38,384 bases of DNA from an uncultured Clostridium sp. (GCA_947426525.1 CANEEJ010000008.1:1-38384); one strand, 5' to 3'; numbered from the stretch's first letter, positions 25,100 through 33,694 are shown. Notes: generated by a model not told the origin, from the sequence alone. A program made the numbers and translations.

Positions 25100-25204
25100 A
25101 TGGTCAAGTTGTGCCTGTCCCAAATTACGACAAAGTGTCTGGTTTGGTGCCTGTCCCAAATTACGACAAAGTGTCCACCTTTGTGCCTGTCCCAGTTTGA
25201 CCAT
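25100..25204. repeat. Tandem array of GGGACAGG-type repeat within an outer hairpin
   Basis: Two identical 29-base copies (25111-25139, 25147-25175) start GTGCCTGTCCCAAATTACG; the third copy is cut short after GTGCCTGTCCCA (25183-25194). An outer inverted repeat, ATGGTCAA (25100-25107) and TTGACCAT (25197-25204), encloses them. The unit matches the loop and right arm of the palindrome at 2045-2075. It lies in the 5' leader of bceA. Confidence 0.85.
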
Positions 25205-25232
25205 CGGCAAGAAAAGAAAGGAGTTTTTATTT

Positions 25233-26000
25233 ATGGAGAAAGTATTAGAAGTAAAAAACATAGAAAAATACTATGGAAATAAATCAAATCTAACAAAAGC
25301 AATTGATAATATTAGTTTTGATGTTCCAAAAGGAGAGTTCGTTGGAATTATGGGAGCAAGTGGCTCTGGAAAGACTACTTTATTAAATTGTATTTCAACA
25401 ATTGATAAGGTAACGGCAGGTCACATTGTGATTAACGGAAAAGATATTACTAGATTGAAAGGCAATCATCTAAATAAATTTAGAAGAGAGGAATTAGGTT
25501 TTATTTTTCAGGATTTTAATTTGTTAGACACTTTGACAGCTTATGAAAATATTGCTTTAGCATTAACAATTCAAAAAGTAAATACAAAGGAGATAGATAA
25601 AAGAGTAAATGATATTGCTCAAAAATTAGAGATAACTCAAATATTGAATAAATATCCATATCAAGTGTCAGGAGGACAAAAACAAAGGATTGCGTCAGCA
25701 AGAGCTATTATTACCAATCCCAAATTGGTTTTAGCAGACGAACCAACAGGTGCTTTAGATAGTAAATCAGCTAGACAATTGTTAGACAATTTTGAAACAT
25801 TAAATCAAAAAATGAATGCTACTATCTTAATGGTTACCCATGATGCCTTTACCGCTTCTTATGCCAACCGAATTTTATTTATAAAAGATGGAAAGATTTT
25901 TAATGAAATTGTAAAAGGAAATGACACAAGAAAGCAATTTTTTGAAAAAATAATAGAGGTACAAACACTTCTTGGAGGTGATTTAAACGATGTTATTTAA
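25233..26000 (+). CDS. bceA: BceA-like ABC transporter ATPase
   Basis: A 255-residue ATPase of the peptide-antibiotic detoxification type. Walker A is GASGSGKTTLLN near residues 42-53, the Q-loop is in FIFQDFNLLD, the signature is VSGGQKQRIASARAI and Walker B is LVLADEPTGALD; the switch His is in MVTHDAFTA. Start 25233 has aaaggag upstream. It overlaps bceB by 11 bases. Confidence 0.93.
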   Translation: MEKVLEVKNIEKYYGNKSNLTKAIDNISFDVPKGEFVGIMGASGSGKTTLLNCISTIDKVTAGHIVINGKDITRLKGNHLNKFRREELGFIFQDFNLLDTLTAYENIALALTIQKVNTKEIDKRVNDIAQKLEITQILNKYPYQVSGGQKQRIASARAIITNPKLVLADEPTGALDSKSARQLLDNFETLNQKMNATILMVTHDAFTASYANRILFIKDGKIFNEIVKGNDTRKQFFEKIIEVQTLLGGDLNDVI

Positions 26001-28086
26001 ATTATCTTTTGAAAATATGAAAAAAAGCTTCAAAGACTACGCAATTTATTTCCTAACTTTAGTGTTAGGGGTAGCTATTTTCTATATGTTTAATTCATTA
26101 GATAGTCAAGAAGCCATGCTTACCGTATCAGAATCATCAAGAGAAATCATTAAATTGATGATAAGCTTGCTTGGCATGGTATCTGTTTTTGTAGCTGTTA
26201 TATTAGGATTATTAATTGTATATGCGAATAACTTCCTAATTAACCGAAGGAAAAAAGAATTTGGAATTTACATGACACTTCGGAATGGGAAAAAGACAAA
26301 TTTCTAAAATTATATTGATAGAAACCATATTAGTAGGAATTATATCACTAGCAATAGGAATAGTGGTAGGAGTATTTGCTTCTCAATTTATGTCCATTTT
26401 GATTTCTAAATTATTTGAAGCAGATATGAGCAAATTTACATTTGTATTTTCACGGAAATGCATGTATAAAAACCTGTGTATATTTTGCCATTATGTACAT
26501 AGCAGTAGCTATTTTTAATACGATAACAATATCAAGATACAAATTAATCAACTTATTAACAGCTTTAAAGAAAAACGAAACCGTAAAAATTAAAAACCCG
26601 TTTTTATGTGTGATTATTTTTATCATAGCAAGCATTGTATTAGGATATGCCTATTGGAAGGTAACAGGAGGCGTACAAACAATGGACACAGCAGATAAAA
26701 TGTTACCAGTTATCTTAATGGGAATCATATCTACCATTTTAATTTTTTGGTCATTGTCTCGGATTTATCTTAAATTTGATTAAATCCATGAAAAAGATAT
26801 ATTTAAAAGAAACCAACATGTTTGTATTAAGACAAATTAACAATAAAATCAATACCATGGTAATTAGCATGAGTGTTATTTGTTTAATGCTATTTATGAC
26901 AATTTCTATTTTGTCTTCTAGTTTATCATTAAGAAATATGATGCAGAAAGATTTAAATGATATGACACCAGTTGATATTAATTTGTACAAAACTGCTAAC
27001 CTACCAGAAAAAACAGTAAATGCCTATGGAAGAGAAATTACTTATACCAAAGAACAAATAGAAGATTCTAAAATAACAATACAAGAAATATTTAAAAAGA
27101 ACGAATTAAATACAGATGTATTAAAAGATGTAGTAGAAATACCAATCTATGTAAATAACGACCTTACCTGGGAAAATTTTTTTGGAAATTCTTTTGAAAA
27201 AATAAAAGAACAATATCCTATGCTTGTTTATGGTACACCAGAAGAAATTGTAAAGATAAGTGATTATAATCGATTGGCAAACTTATATGGCATGAAACAA
27301 TATGAATTAAAAGATGATGAATATATTGTGCTTTGTGAATTAGATAGCATGAAAAAATTAAGAAATGAAGTCATGGAAAAAGGAAGACCACTTACCATTG
27401 CGGGGAAAGAATACAAATCAAAATACCAAGACTGTCAAGAAGGATTTATTGTCATGTCGTCCAACCATACCAATACAGGAATTATAGTAGTACCAGACAA
27501 TTGTCCTCTAGAAGAAGAAAATAAAGAACTAACTTTTTTAGCTGCTAATTTTAATGCAACAACAGAGGAAGAAAAGCAAGAAATACATAGAATGTTTACA
27601 AACGAAGATTCCTCTAGTTTTATACAGAAATTAGAAGAACAAGGAATTACAATTGATGGAATGAGTAAAATATCCATTGTAGAGTCAAGTATAGGGTTGG
27701 CAACTATTATAACTTTTATTGCTATCTATTTAGGAATTATCTTCTTAATTGCAAGTTCTGCTATTTTAGCTTTAAAACAATTAACAGAAAGCTCAGACAA
27801 TCGACAAAGATATCTTATTTTAAGAAAAATTGGTTGTGATGAAAAGATGATAAACAAAGCATTATTTAGACAAATTGGTATATTTTTTGCCATGCCACTC
27901 ATCTTAGCCATTATCCATTCTATTTTTGGGATTCAGTTTGTGTTAAGTATGATGGCAGGATTAGCAAAAGCAGAAGATTTATTGCCTTCAATTGTAACAA
28001 CAGTTGCTATTATTGGTGTTGTCTATGGAGCCTATTTCTTGGCAACGTATTTAGGAAGTAAGAATATTATCAAGGAGGAAAACTAA
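25990..28086 (+). CDS. bceB: BceB-like FtsX-family permease, three CGG recoding sites
   Basis: A 697-residue permease after three skips at C26281, C26453 and C26760. The conserved FtsX-family stretch is split by the first site: EFGIYMTL joins GMGKRQISKI. The second joins FVFS to GNACIKTCVY, the third joins WSLS to GFILNLIKS. The result has about ten membrane helices: four near 15-145, two at 205-255, a large external domain at about 310-555 and the last three at 560-690. Three skips return to the starting frame. Zero-frame translation ends at 26307. Each recovered Gly is where the family expects one, best seen in the GMGKRQ motif. It acts as flux sensor with bceS. Confidence 0.88.
26281..26284 (+). 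other. CGG +1 recoding site 1 in bceB
   Basis: CTT is followed by CGG, residue 98. Skipping C26281 gives GGA ATG GGA and restores the GMGKRQ motif. Confidence 0.9.
26453..26456 (+). other. CGG +1 recoding site 2 in bceB
   Basis: TCA is followed by CGG, residue 155, in the frame set by the first skip. Skipping C26453 gives GGA AAT GCA. Confidence 0.88.
26760..26763 (+). other. CGG +1 recoding site 3 in bceB
   Basis: TCT is followed by CGG, residue 257. Skipping C26760 gives GGA TTT ATC and returns to the original frame. Confidence 0.88.
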
Positions 28087-28087
28087 A

Positions 28088-28435
28088 ATGGAAATGTTAA
28101 AAGAAAAACTACCTATTATTATCATAACTATTATAGCAATAGCAATTGTAATAGGTGCTGTTAGTTTTTTCGAAGGTTATGAGGAAGTGTATTATACCCA
28201 AATTGATAATACCAAAATAGACAAATTAGCAACTTCAGATGAAATGAAATATCAATATATATTAGATAGCTATAATGAAAAAGGAAATAAAAAAGAAATA
28301 ACTTTTAAAACAAGTAGAGAATTAAAAGAAGATGCTTATTTGTTATTAGAAATAAGAATGATGGGGGTTCATACGTGGAAAGAAGTACAATACAATGAAC
28401 TTCCTGATAAAGTAAAAGTAAATTATAATAATTAA
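28088..28435 (+). CDS. YxeA-like (DUF1093) small exported protein
   Basis: A 115-residue protein with an N-terminal membrane helix (about 8-28) and a small external domain. YYTQIDNTKI, QYILDSYNEKG and LKEDAYLLLEI match the DUF1093/YxeA pattern. The gene follows bceB after one base, with aaggagg as ribosome site. Members of this family often accompany BceAB-type transporters, which supports an envelope-stress role; the biochemical function is unknown. Confidence 0.75.
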   Translation: MEMLKEKLPIIIITIIAIAIVIGAVSFFEGYEEVYYTQIDNTKIDKLATSDEMKYQYILDSYNEKGNKKEITFKTSRELKEDAYLLLEIRMMGVHTWKEVQYNELPDKVKVNYNN

Positions 28436-28465
28436 ATAATACCACAGAAAGTAAGGTGGTTTTAA

Positions 28466-29165
28466 ATGAAAACAATGAAAAGAATTATTTTTGTAGTAAT
28501 ATTAGTTTCTATCAGTATAGGATTGTTAGTAGTAGGAAATGGATATGATAATTACCAAGAAAAATTAGAACAAATACCTCTTACAAAAAAGATACAAACG
28601 ATAGAACAAAAGAAGAATTATACCAAAATAGAAGAAGTACCAAAAATGTATATAAATGCAGTTATATCAGTAGAAGACCATCGTTTTTGGAAGCACAAAG
28701 GAATTGACTTAATTGCGATAGGAAGAGCAACGATAAATGATATAAAAGCAATGAAATTTGTAGAAGGTGGTAGTACTATCACACAACAATTAGCCAAAAA
28801 TATATATTTTACACAAGAAAAGAAAATTACGAGAAAAATAGCAGAAGCTTTTATGGCTTTTAAAATAGAAAAGAGTTATAGCAAGAATAAAATATTAGAG
28901 TTATATTTGAATACGAGTTATTTTGGAGATGGTTACCAGACGGTAAAAGAAGCATGTAGACGGATATTTCAAAAAGGAGTTAAATGAAATGACAGATTAT
29001 GAATGTATTTTATTAGCTGGTATTCCTAATGCTCCATCTGTATATGCACCAACTGTTAATCCGGATTTGGCAAAACAAAGGCAAAAACAAGTTATGAATA
29101 AGATGATTGAATATGGTTATTTAACAGAAAAAGAAGCGGATAGAATTATAAAGCAAAATAATTAG
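28466..29165 (+). CDS. Monofunctional peptidoglycan glycosyltransferase (GT51), CGG-recoded
   Basis: A 232-residue membrane-anchored glycosyltransferase polymerising lipid II. One N-terminal helix (about 5-25). The catalytic Glu lies in SVEDHRFWKHKGID near 71-84, then GGSTITQQLAKN near 107-118 and KILELYLNTSYFG near 142-154. Zero-frame translation stops at 28987. Skipping C28961 yields Cys-Arg-Gly-Tyr-Phe-Lys-Lys and continues through ECILLAGIPNAPSVYAP, the conserved end of GT51 domains, to 29165. No transpeptidase domain follows. It sits at the end of the bce operon. Confidence 0.87.
28961..28964 (+). other. CGG +1 recoding site in GT51 gene
   Basis: AGA is followed by CGG, residue 166. Skipping C28961 gives GGA TAT TTC and leads into the GT51 C-terminal motif. 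Confidence 0.88.
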
Positions 29166-29176
29166 CAAACCAATTT

Positions 29177-29205
29177 TTGACAAATTGTATACATAATGAT
29201 ATAAT
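29177..29205 (+). promoter_or_regulatory. Consensus promoter of DUF5662 gene
   Basis: TTGACA (29177-29182), 17 bases, TATAAT (29200-29205): both hexamers are perfect. An 80-base leader follows with a TAAGACA/TGTCTTA hairpin (29230-29256). Confidence 0.85.
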
Positions 29206-29286
29206 ACAGAAACAGTTACCCGTAGAAACATAAGACACATAAAATATATGTCTTAAAGAGTTGCACAAAGGAAAGGGGCAGATAAT

Positions 29287-30294
29287 ATGCAAAAACTTAG
29301 TAACTCAGAAATAACACCTGGACGACGGATAATTTTACCAGAAGACTGGCATGAAAAGGTTGTAGACTTTGGAAAACTTAAAAATCTCTCCTATGAATTT
29401 GAAGTAGAAGAGATTGTAAAGTCAAAATCCAACAAAGAAATCTATTATCTTTGCAAGCCACAAAACAAAGGAAAAGCAACCAAAATTGCACTAACGGAAA
29501 GTGCTATTAAGTACTTATTTGCACAAGAAGTACCAGACCAAAACATAGGTCTATCTTTTAAGGAATTTCTACCACTAGAAGATACACATATTCTAATAAC
29601 GAATGTTAGAAATCCGAATGAAGTGGTACCAGGTATATTCCGCTTAGAAGCCGAACTGGTTGATTTAAAAGGAAAAAGTATAATCTCTTTGAATTTTAGA
29701 ATTGATTATACAAATGGAAATGGATTTTCATCTGTAAGAATTTATAAGGATGGCATAAAAAAATCCACATGGAAGTTTTTATACAATGATGATATTTCAT
29801 ATATGAGTGAATATGAGCAAATGTTCAAAGATACCATGATTCATAAAATGTATGTAATGGCAAGTTGTAAAAAACTATCCAATTGGCTCCAAAAGGAAGG
29901 AGCAGAAGAACATGCTAAGCAACTGATGGAACGAGCTCAAATTCATGATAGCAGTAAAATTTGCTGTGCAGAAGAATTAAATGCTTTGTCAAGAATCATC
30001 CATGACAAGGAAAGCTTGCAGGACAGTTCAAAACAATTATCTCCTATTAAACGAGATTCCATTAAGCTTCACTGGAAACATAATACACATCATCCAGAGC
30101 ATTTTAAAACAGCTATGGATATGAGCAAATTGGACATTATGGAGATGTGTTGTGATTGGCATGCTAGATCCACACAATATCATACAGATTTTCTAAGTTT
30201 CGTGCAGAAACGGCAAGAAGACCGGTTCCATTTTCCAGAGTGGATGTTTGCGGAAATTTGGCAGTATTGCAAAGTATTAGCTTCTGAAATTTAA
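29287..30294 (+). CDS. DUF5662 family protein, foreign-looking, with CGG read in frame
   Basis: A 335-residue protein of unknown function. The N-terminal half (to about 190) has no family I recognise. The C-terminal half matches DUF5662, an HD-like histidine/aspartate-rich helical domain: QIHDSSKI near 218, HWKHNTHHPEHF near 258-269 and MEMCCDWHAR near 280. Codon use differs from the neighbours (CGA, CTC, CTT, CCG-type choices). It holds three in-frame CGG codons (29329, 30211, 30223) that must be read as Arg to keep this frame; skipping at the first gives GGA TAA, an immediate stop. It is probably a recent acquisition. Confidence 0.75.
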   Translation: MQKLSNSEITPGRRIILPEDWHEKVVDFGKLKNLSYEFEVEEIVKSKSNKEIYYLCKPQNKGKATKIALTESAIKYLFAQEVPDQNIGLSFKEFLPLEDTHILITNVRNPNEVVPGIFRLEAELVDLKGKSIISLNFRIDYTNGNGFSSVRIYKDGIKKSTWKFLYNDDISYMSEYEQMFKDTMIHKMYVMASCKKLSNWLQKEGAEEHAKQLMERAQIHDSSKICCAEELNALSRIIHDKESLQDSSKQLSPIKRDSIKLHWKHNTHHPEHFKTAMDMSKLDIMEMCCDWHARSTQYHTDFLSFVQKRQEDRFHFPEWMFAEIWQYCKVLASEI

Positions 30295-30297
30295 GCA

Positions 30298-30335
30298 AGC
30301 AAAAGGACTACCTGTTTTAGGTAGTTCTTTTTGCA
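30298..30335 (+). terminator. Terminator
   Basis: GCAAAAGGACTACCT pairs with AGGTAGTTCTTTTTGC around a short loop. Confidence 0.8.
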
Positions 30336-30374
30336 TCTCAAAAGTATTGCCAAATTTTATAAATTTATACAAAA

Positions 30375-30405
30375 AGGGATTTTAAGGAACGTCCCTCTAA
30401 TCCCT
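30375..30405. repeat. AGGGATT-type palindromic element
   Basis: AGGGATT (30375-30381) and AATCCCT (30399-30405) flank a loop with GGAACGTCCC. It is a relative of the element at 4813-4843, here just ahead of the DUF305 gene without a T-tract. Confidence 0.7.
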
Positions 30406-30443
30406 GCATATGATATAAAAAAAGTAAAAGGAGCGTGAAATAA

Positions 30444-31013
30444 ATGCAAAATAAGCAAGTCATGAGAGCCAGAAAATATTTACAGCATTATGATGAAATA
30501 GTAAAGCAGATGGCAGACAAAATGTTATCACCAGAAATTACCAATAATATAACGATTAATTTTATTGAATGTATGATACCACACCATAAGGCTGCTATTT
30601 CTATGTCAGAAAATTTATTGAAATATACAACATACCTACCTTTGCAGGAAATTGCTAAAAACATCATTCAAATGCAAACAAAAGGAATAGAAGAAATGAA
30701 GGAGATAGCAAGAACTAGTTATGGTTTTCAAAATATGCCACAAGAAGTAAATAGCTATATGGATAAGTATTTTGAAATAACAAAAGACATGATAGAAAAA
30801 ATGAAAAATGCACCAAAATTAATCTATATTAATTTGAATTTTACCAATGAAATGATACCACATCATGAAGGGGCTATTGCAATGTGTGAAAATCTACTTA
30901 ATTATCGTATTGCTCCAGGACTAAAATCGATAGCTGATTCTATTATACAAGAACAAAGCAAAGGGGTCCAAGAATTAAAGCAAATCCAAAAAAGGTTATG
31001 CGGGGGAAGATAA
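30444..31013 (+). CDS. Duplicated DUF305 protein
   Basis: A 189-residue helical protein with two DUF305 units. Each has the metal-binding-type motif FIECMIPHHKAAISMSENLL (about 33-52) and FTNEMIPHHEGAIAMCENLL (about 135-154). The paired histidines suggest metal binding, possibly copper, but no signal peptide is present, so it should be cytoplasmic. Each unit ends with a QxxGxxEM/EL helix. Start 30444 follows aaaggagcg. Confidence 0.8.
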   Translation: MQNKQVMRARKYLQHYDEIVKQMADKMLSPEITNNITINFIECMIPHHKAAISMSENLLKYTTYLPLQEIAKNIIQMQTKGIEEMKEIARTSYGFQNMPQEVNSYMDKYFEITKDMIEKMKNAPKLIYINLNFTNEMIPHHEGAIAMCENLLNYRIAPGLKSIADSIIQEQSKGVQELKQIQKRLCGGR

Positions 31014-31072
31014 GAAGTAACCAAAAAAGAAGTTCTCTCATACCATATACAAAAACGAGAGGAGAATTATGT

Positions 31073-31810
31073 ATGGATTATGAATTAATGATGAATGGAA
31101 ACGTAAAAATAGGACAAAAAGCACCAGATTTTGAAGGAATATCAACATTTGGAGAGATTAAACTAGAAGATTATAATGGAAAATGGCTTGTATTATTTTC
31201 CCATCCAGGAGATTTTACCCCAGTATGTACTACTGAGATGATTGCATTTACAAGGGCACATACATATTTTAAAGAATTAAATACAGAACTATTGGGGTTA
31301 AGTGTAGATAGCAACAGTTCACACTTGGCTTGGATGTATGATATTTATTGTAAAACAGGAATCAGAGTATCTTTCCCAATTTTAGCAGATAGGAATGGTC
31401 AAATTGCTAGAAAATATGGAATGATTGCAAATGATATCAGCAATACAGAGACCGTAAGAAATGTATTTATTATTGATGATAAGGGGAAAATAAGAACCAT
31501 TCTAGTTTATCCCCTTAACATAGGGCGTTTTATTCCAGAAATTATAAGAATTGTGCAGGCTTTACAAACAGCAGATTGTAGCAATGGTTCTACAGCAGCT
31601 AATTGGATGCCAGGTCAACCAGTAATTGTACCACCACCAAAGACTTTTGCTGAATTAGAAGAAAGAAATAATGAAATTCAAAAAAATAGAAATGGAATCT
31701 CTTGGTATTTAGCTTTTAAAGAGCCGCCAGAAAAATGTATGAAAAACAAAGAAAAATGCAAAGAAATAGGAGAAAAAAAGAATAAACAAGAGAAAATGCA
31801 AGAAAAATAA
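31073..31810 (+). CDS. Peroxiredoxin (Prx6/AhpC-TSA type)
   Basis: A 245-residue thiol peroxidase. The peroxidatic Cys is in PGDFTPVCTTE near residue 52. A second Cys in QTADCSNGSTAANWMPGQ near 168 is the usual resolving position in long archaeal/clostridial members. The tail is Lys-rich and of low complexity. The start at 31073 has gaggaga upstream and is chosen over an in-frame codon at 30998 inside the previous gene. With the DUF305 gene it may serve oxygen or metal stress. Confidence 0.9.
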   Translation: MDYELMMNGNVKIGQKAPDFEGISTFGEIKLEDYNGKWLVLFSHPGDFTPVCTTEMIAFTRAHTYFKELNTELLGLSVDSNSSHLAWMYDIYCKTGIRVSFPILADRNGQIARKYGMIANDISNTETVRNVFIIDDKGKIRTILVYPLNIGRFIPEIIRIVQALQTADCSNGSTAANWMPGQPVIVPPPKTFAELEERNNEIQKNRNGISWYLAFKEPPEKCMKNKEKCKEIGEKKNKQEKMQEK

Positions 31811-31831
31811 AAGAAAATAAAAAGTGAAACC

Positions 31832-31867
31832 AAAAAAATAGCAAAATAGATTATTTGCTATTTTTTT
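31832..31867 (+). terminator. Terminator
   Basis: AAAATAGCAAA pairs with TTTGCTATTTT around a short loop and the right arm continues as a T-run. Confidence 0.85.
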
Positions 31868-31911
31868 GAAAGTAACGTATAATATTAACCATATTTAAAA
31901 GGAGAAAGAAT

Positions 31912-32718
31912 ATGGACAAAACAATTGGTTTTATTGGAAGTGGAAATATGGCAAGTGCAATGATGGGTGGAATTCTAAAAGCAAATTTAGTTTCATCCAA
32001 TCAAGTTATTTGTTCTGATCCATCCAGAGCAAAATTAGAAGACTTACAAAGTCGTTATGGTGTTAGCATAACGACTAATAATTGTGAAGTAGCAAACAAA
32101 GCAGATATTTTGGTATTATCTGTAAAACCACAGTTTTATCCAGAGGTAATTAGAGAAATCAAGACAACTGTTAACGACAATACAATTATTGTCGTTATTG
32201 CTGCTGGACAAAAAATAGAAACAATCAAAAAATTATTTGAAAAAGATGTAAAAGTAGTTCGTGCAATGCCGAATACCCCCGCATTGGTAGGAGAAGGTAT
32301 GGCAGCTTTAAGCCCATGCCCCATGGTACTACCCGAAGAACTAGATTTGATTTGTAATATTTTTAATAGTTTTGGAAAATGCGAAGTAATAGCAGAAAAT
32401 CTAATGGATGTTGTAACAGGAGTAAGTGGTTCTTCTCCAGCTTTTATCTTCATGATAATAGAAGCAATGGCAGATGGAGCCGTATTAGAAGGAATGCCAA
32501 GAGAAAAAGCATATACATTTGCAGCACAAGCAGTATTAGGTTCTGCAAAAATGGTATTAGAAACAGGTAAACATCCTGCTCAGCTAAAAGACATGGTATG
32601 TTCTCCAGGAGGAACAACCATTGCAGGTGTATCTATTTTAGAAGAAAATGGAGTAAGAGCAAGTTTAATAAAAGCCATAGAAACAGCAACCAAAAAATCA
32701 AAAGATTTATCAAAATAA
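31912..32718 (+). CDS. proC: Pyrroline-5-carboxylate reductase
   Basis: A 268-residue enzyme reducing pyrroline-5-carboxylate to proline with NAD(P)H. The Rossmann motif GFIGSGNMASAMMGG lies at residues 5-19. Further signatures are VLSVKPQFY near 64, RAMPNTPALVGEG near 118, VTGVSGSSPAF near 165 and KDMVCSPGGTTIAG near 224. It is the first gene of a complete proC-proB-proA set. Confidence 0.96.
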   Translation: MDKTIGFIGSGNMASAMMGGILKANLVSSNQVICSDPSRAKLEDLQSRYGVSITTNNCEVANKADILVLSVKPQFYPEVIREIKTTVNDNTIIVVIAAGQKIETIKKLFEKDVKVVRAMPNTPALVGEGMAALSPCPMVLPEELDLICNIFNSFGKCEVIAENLMDVVTGVSGSSPAFIFMIIEAMADGAVLEGMPREKAYTFAAQAVLGSAKMVLETGKHPAQLKDMVCSPGGTTIAGVSILEENGVRASLIKAIETATKKSKDLSK

Positions 32719-32729
32719 TATTAGAAATC

Positions 32730-32775
32730 AAAAGTAGGAAATCGGGTAATATAAAAAACCAATTTTCTACTTTTA
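32730..32775 (+). other. Hairpin between proC and proB
   Basis: AAAAGTAGGAAA pairs with TTTTCTACTTTT across an 18-base loop. The T-run at the right arm gives it terminator character, so it may reduce read-through into proB. Confidence 0.55.
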
Positions 32776-32813
32776 TTTAATTTAGAAAATATAAAAAGGA
32801 AAGGAAACAAAAA

Positions 32814-33690
32814 ATGGAAGAAATACAACAAAACTTTTGGGAGAATATAAAAGATAAGAAAAGAATTATAGTAAAAGTAGGGTCTTCTACTCTAACCCAC
32901 AAAGATACAGGAAACTTAAATTATACACAATTAGAAAAATTAGTAAGAGCAATCAGCGATTTAAAAAATAGTGGAAAAGAAGTCATTTTAGTATCATCAG
33001 GAGCAGTAGCTTGTCGGAAGAGAAACTTTAAAGATAGGAACCAGACCAAAAACAATGGCAGAAAAACAAGCATGTGCAGCAATTGGACAGTGCAAATTAA
33101 TGATGAATTATCATAAATTATTTGCTGAATATGGACAAATAGCTTCACAAGTGTTACTAACCAAATATAGTATTGACGAAGAGAACTCTTATGATAATGT
33201 AAAAAACACGTTTCAAGAATTACTAAAATACGGAAGTATTCCAATTGTAAACGAAAATGACGCCATAGCAACCGATGAAATTGAATTTGGAGAAAATGAT
33301 ACCTTATCTGCTATTGTAGCAGCTATCACAAAAGCAGATTTATTAATTTTATTAACCGATATTGATGGCTTATATACAGATGATCCTTTTCAAAATAAAA
33401 ATGCCAAATTAATTGATGTGGTAACAAATGAGGTAAAACAAGAAGTTAGCAAAATGGCAAAAAAATCAAGTGATAGTGATGTGGGAACAGGAGGAATGTA
33501 TACAAAAGTGCTAGCAGCTAATATTATAAATCCACTAGGAATTGATATGATGATTGCCAGTGGAAAAAATCCTAATATTCTAAATAAAATAATAAATGGG
33601 GAAAAGCATGGAACTTTATTTGTAGCAAGACAAGAAAGAGAAGAGGATATTAGAGATTATTTGGTTTCAAAATTAAGAAATAAGGAGTAG
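32814..33690 (+). CDS. proB: Glutamate 5-kinase, CGG-recoded
   Basis: A 291-residue kinase phosphorylating glutamate in proline synthesis, without a PUA domain. The first part reads [12 protein letters not shown] near 22 and [10 protein letters not shown] near 58-67. Zero-frame reading then loses homology and stops at 33116. Skipping C33015 gives Cys-Gly-Arg-Glu-Thr-Leu and continues through [26 protein letters not shown] and [13 protein letters not shown] to a normal end. It is the only glutamate kinase in the window, beside intact proA and proC, so it is unlikely to be dead. proA starts 4 bases after its stop. Confidence 0.92.
33015..33018 (+). other. CGG +1 recoding site in proB
   Basis: TGT is followed by CGG, residue 68. 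Skipping C33015 gives GGA AGA GAA and restores the conserved SSGAVACGR motif. Confidence 0.92.
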
Positions 33691-33694
33691 AAAA

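Noticed and set aside
25100..25204. CRISPR array
   Set aside because: There are only two full repeats with a 7-base gap, a shared palindromic core, and no cas genes.
25990..28086. bceB as three or four separate small permease genes
   Set aside because: The internal pieces have no ribosome binding sites and the FtsX-family motif runs across the joins.
6868..33015. CGG reassigned to another amino acid as a normal triplet
   Set aside because: A triplet reassignment would not repair the frame; homology resumes only in the +1 frame.
6868..33015. Classical slippery-site frameshifting by the P-site tRNA
   Set aside because: Preceding codons are diverse (CTT, TGT, TCT, TCA, CAA, AGA, GGC, GGA), and most cannot re-pair after a +1 slip. 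CTT-C at three sites could help but is not general.
4041..33690. Sequencing or assembly errors as the cause of the frame breaks
   Set aside because: Errors would fall in any phase and involve homopolymers or any base. Here every extra base is a C, always at a codon boundary directly before a glycine codon. Raw reads would still be the decisive check.
4041..33690. Eight pseudogenes
   Set aside because: Downstream parts keep intact motifs, ribosome sites and stops, with no other indels or nonsense codons, and bceB returns to frame after three changes.
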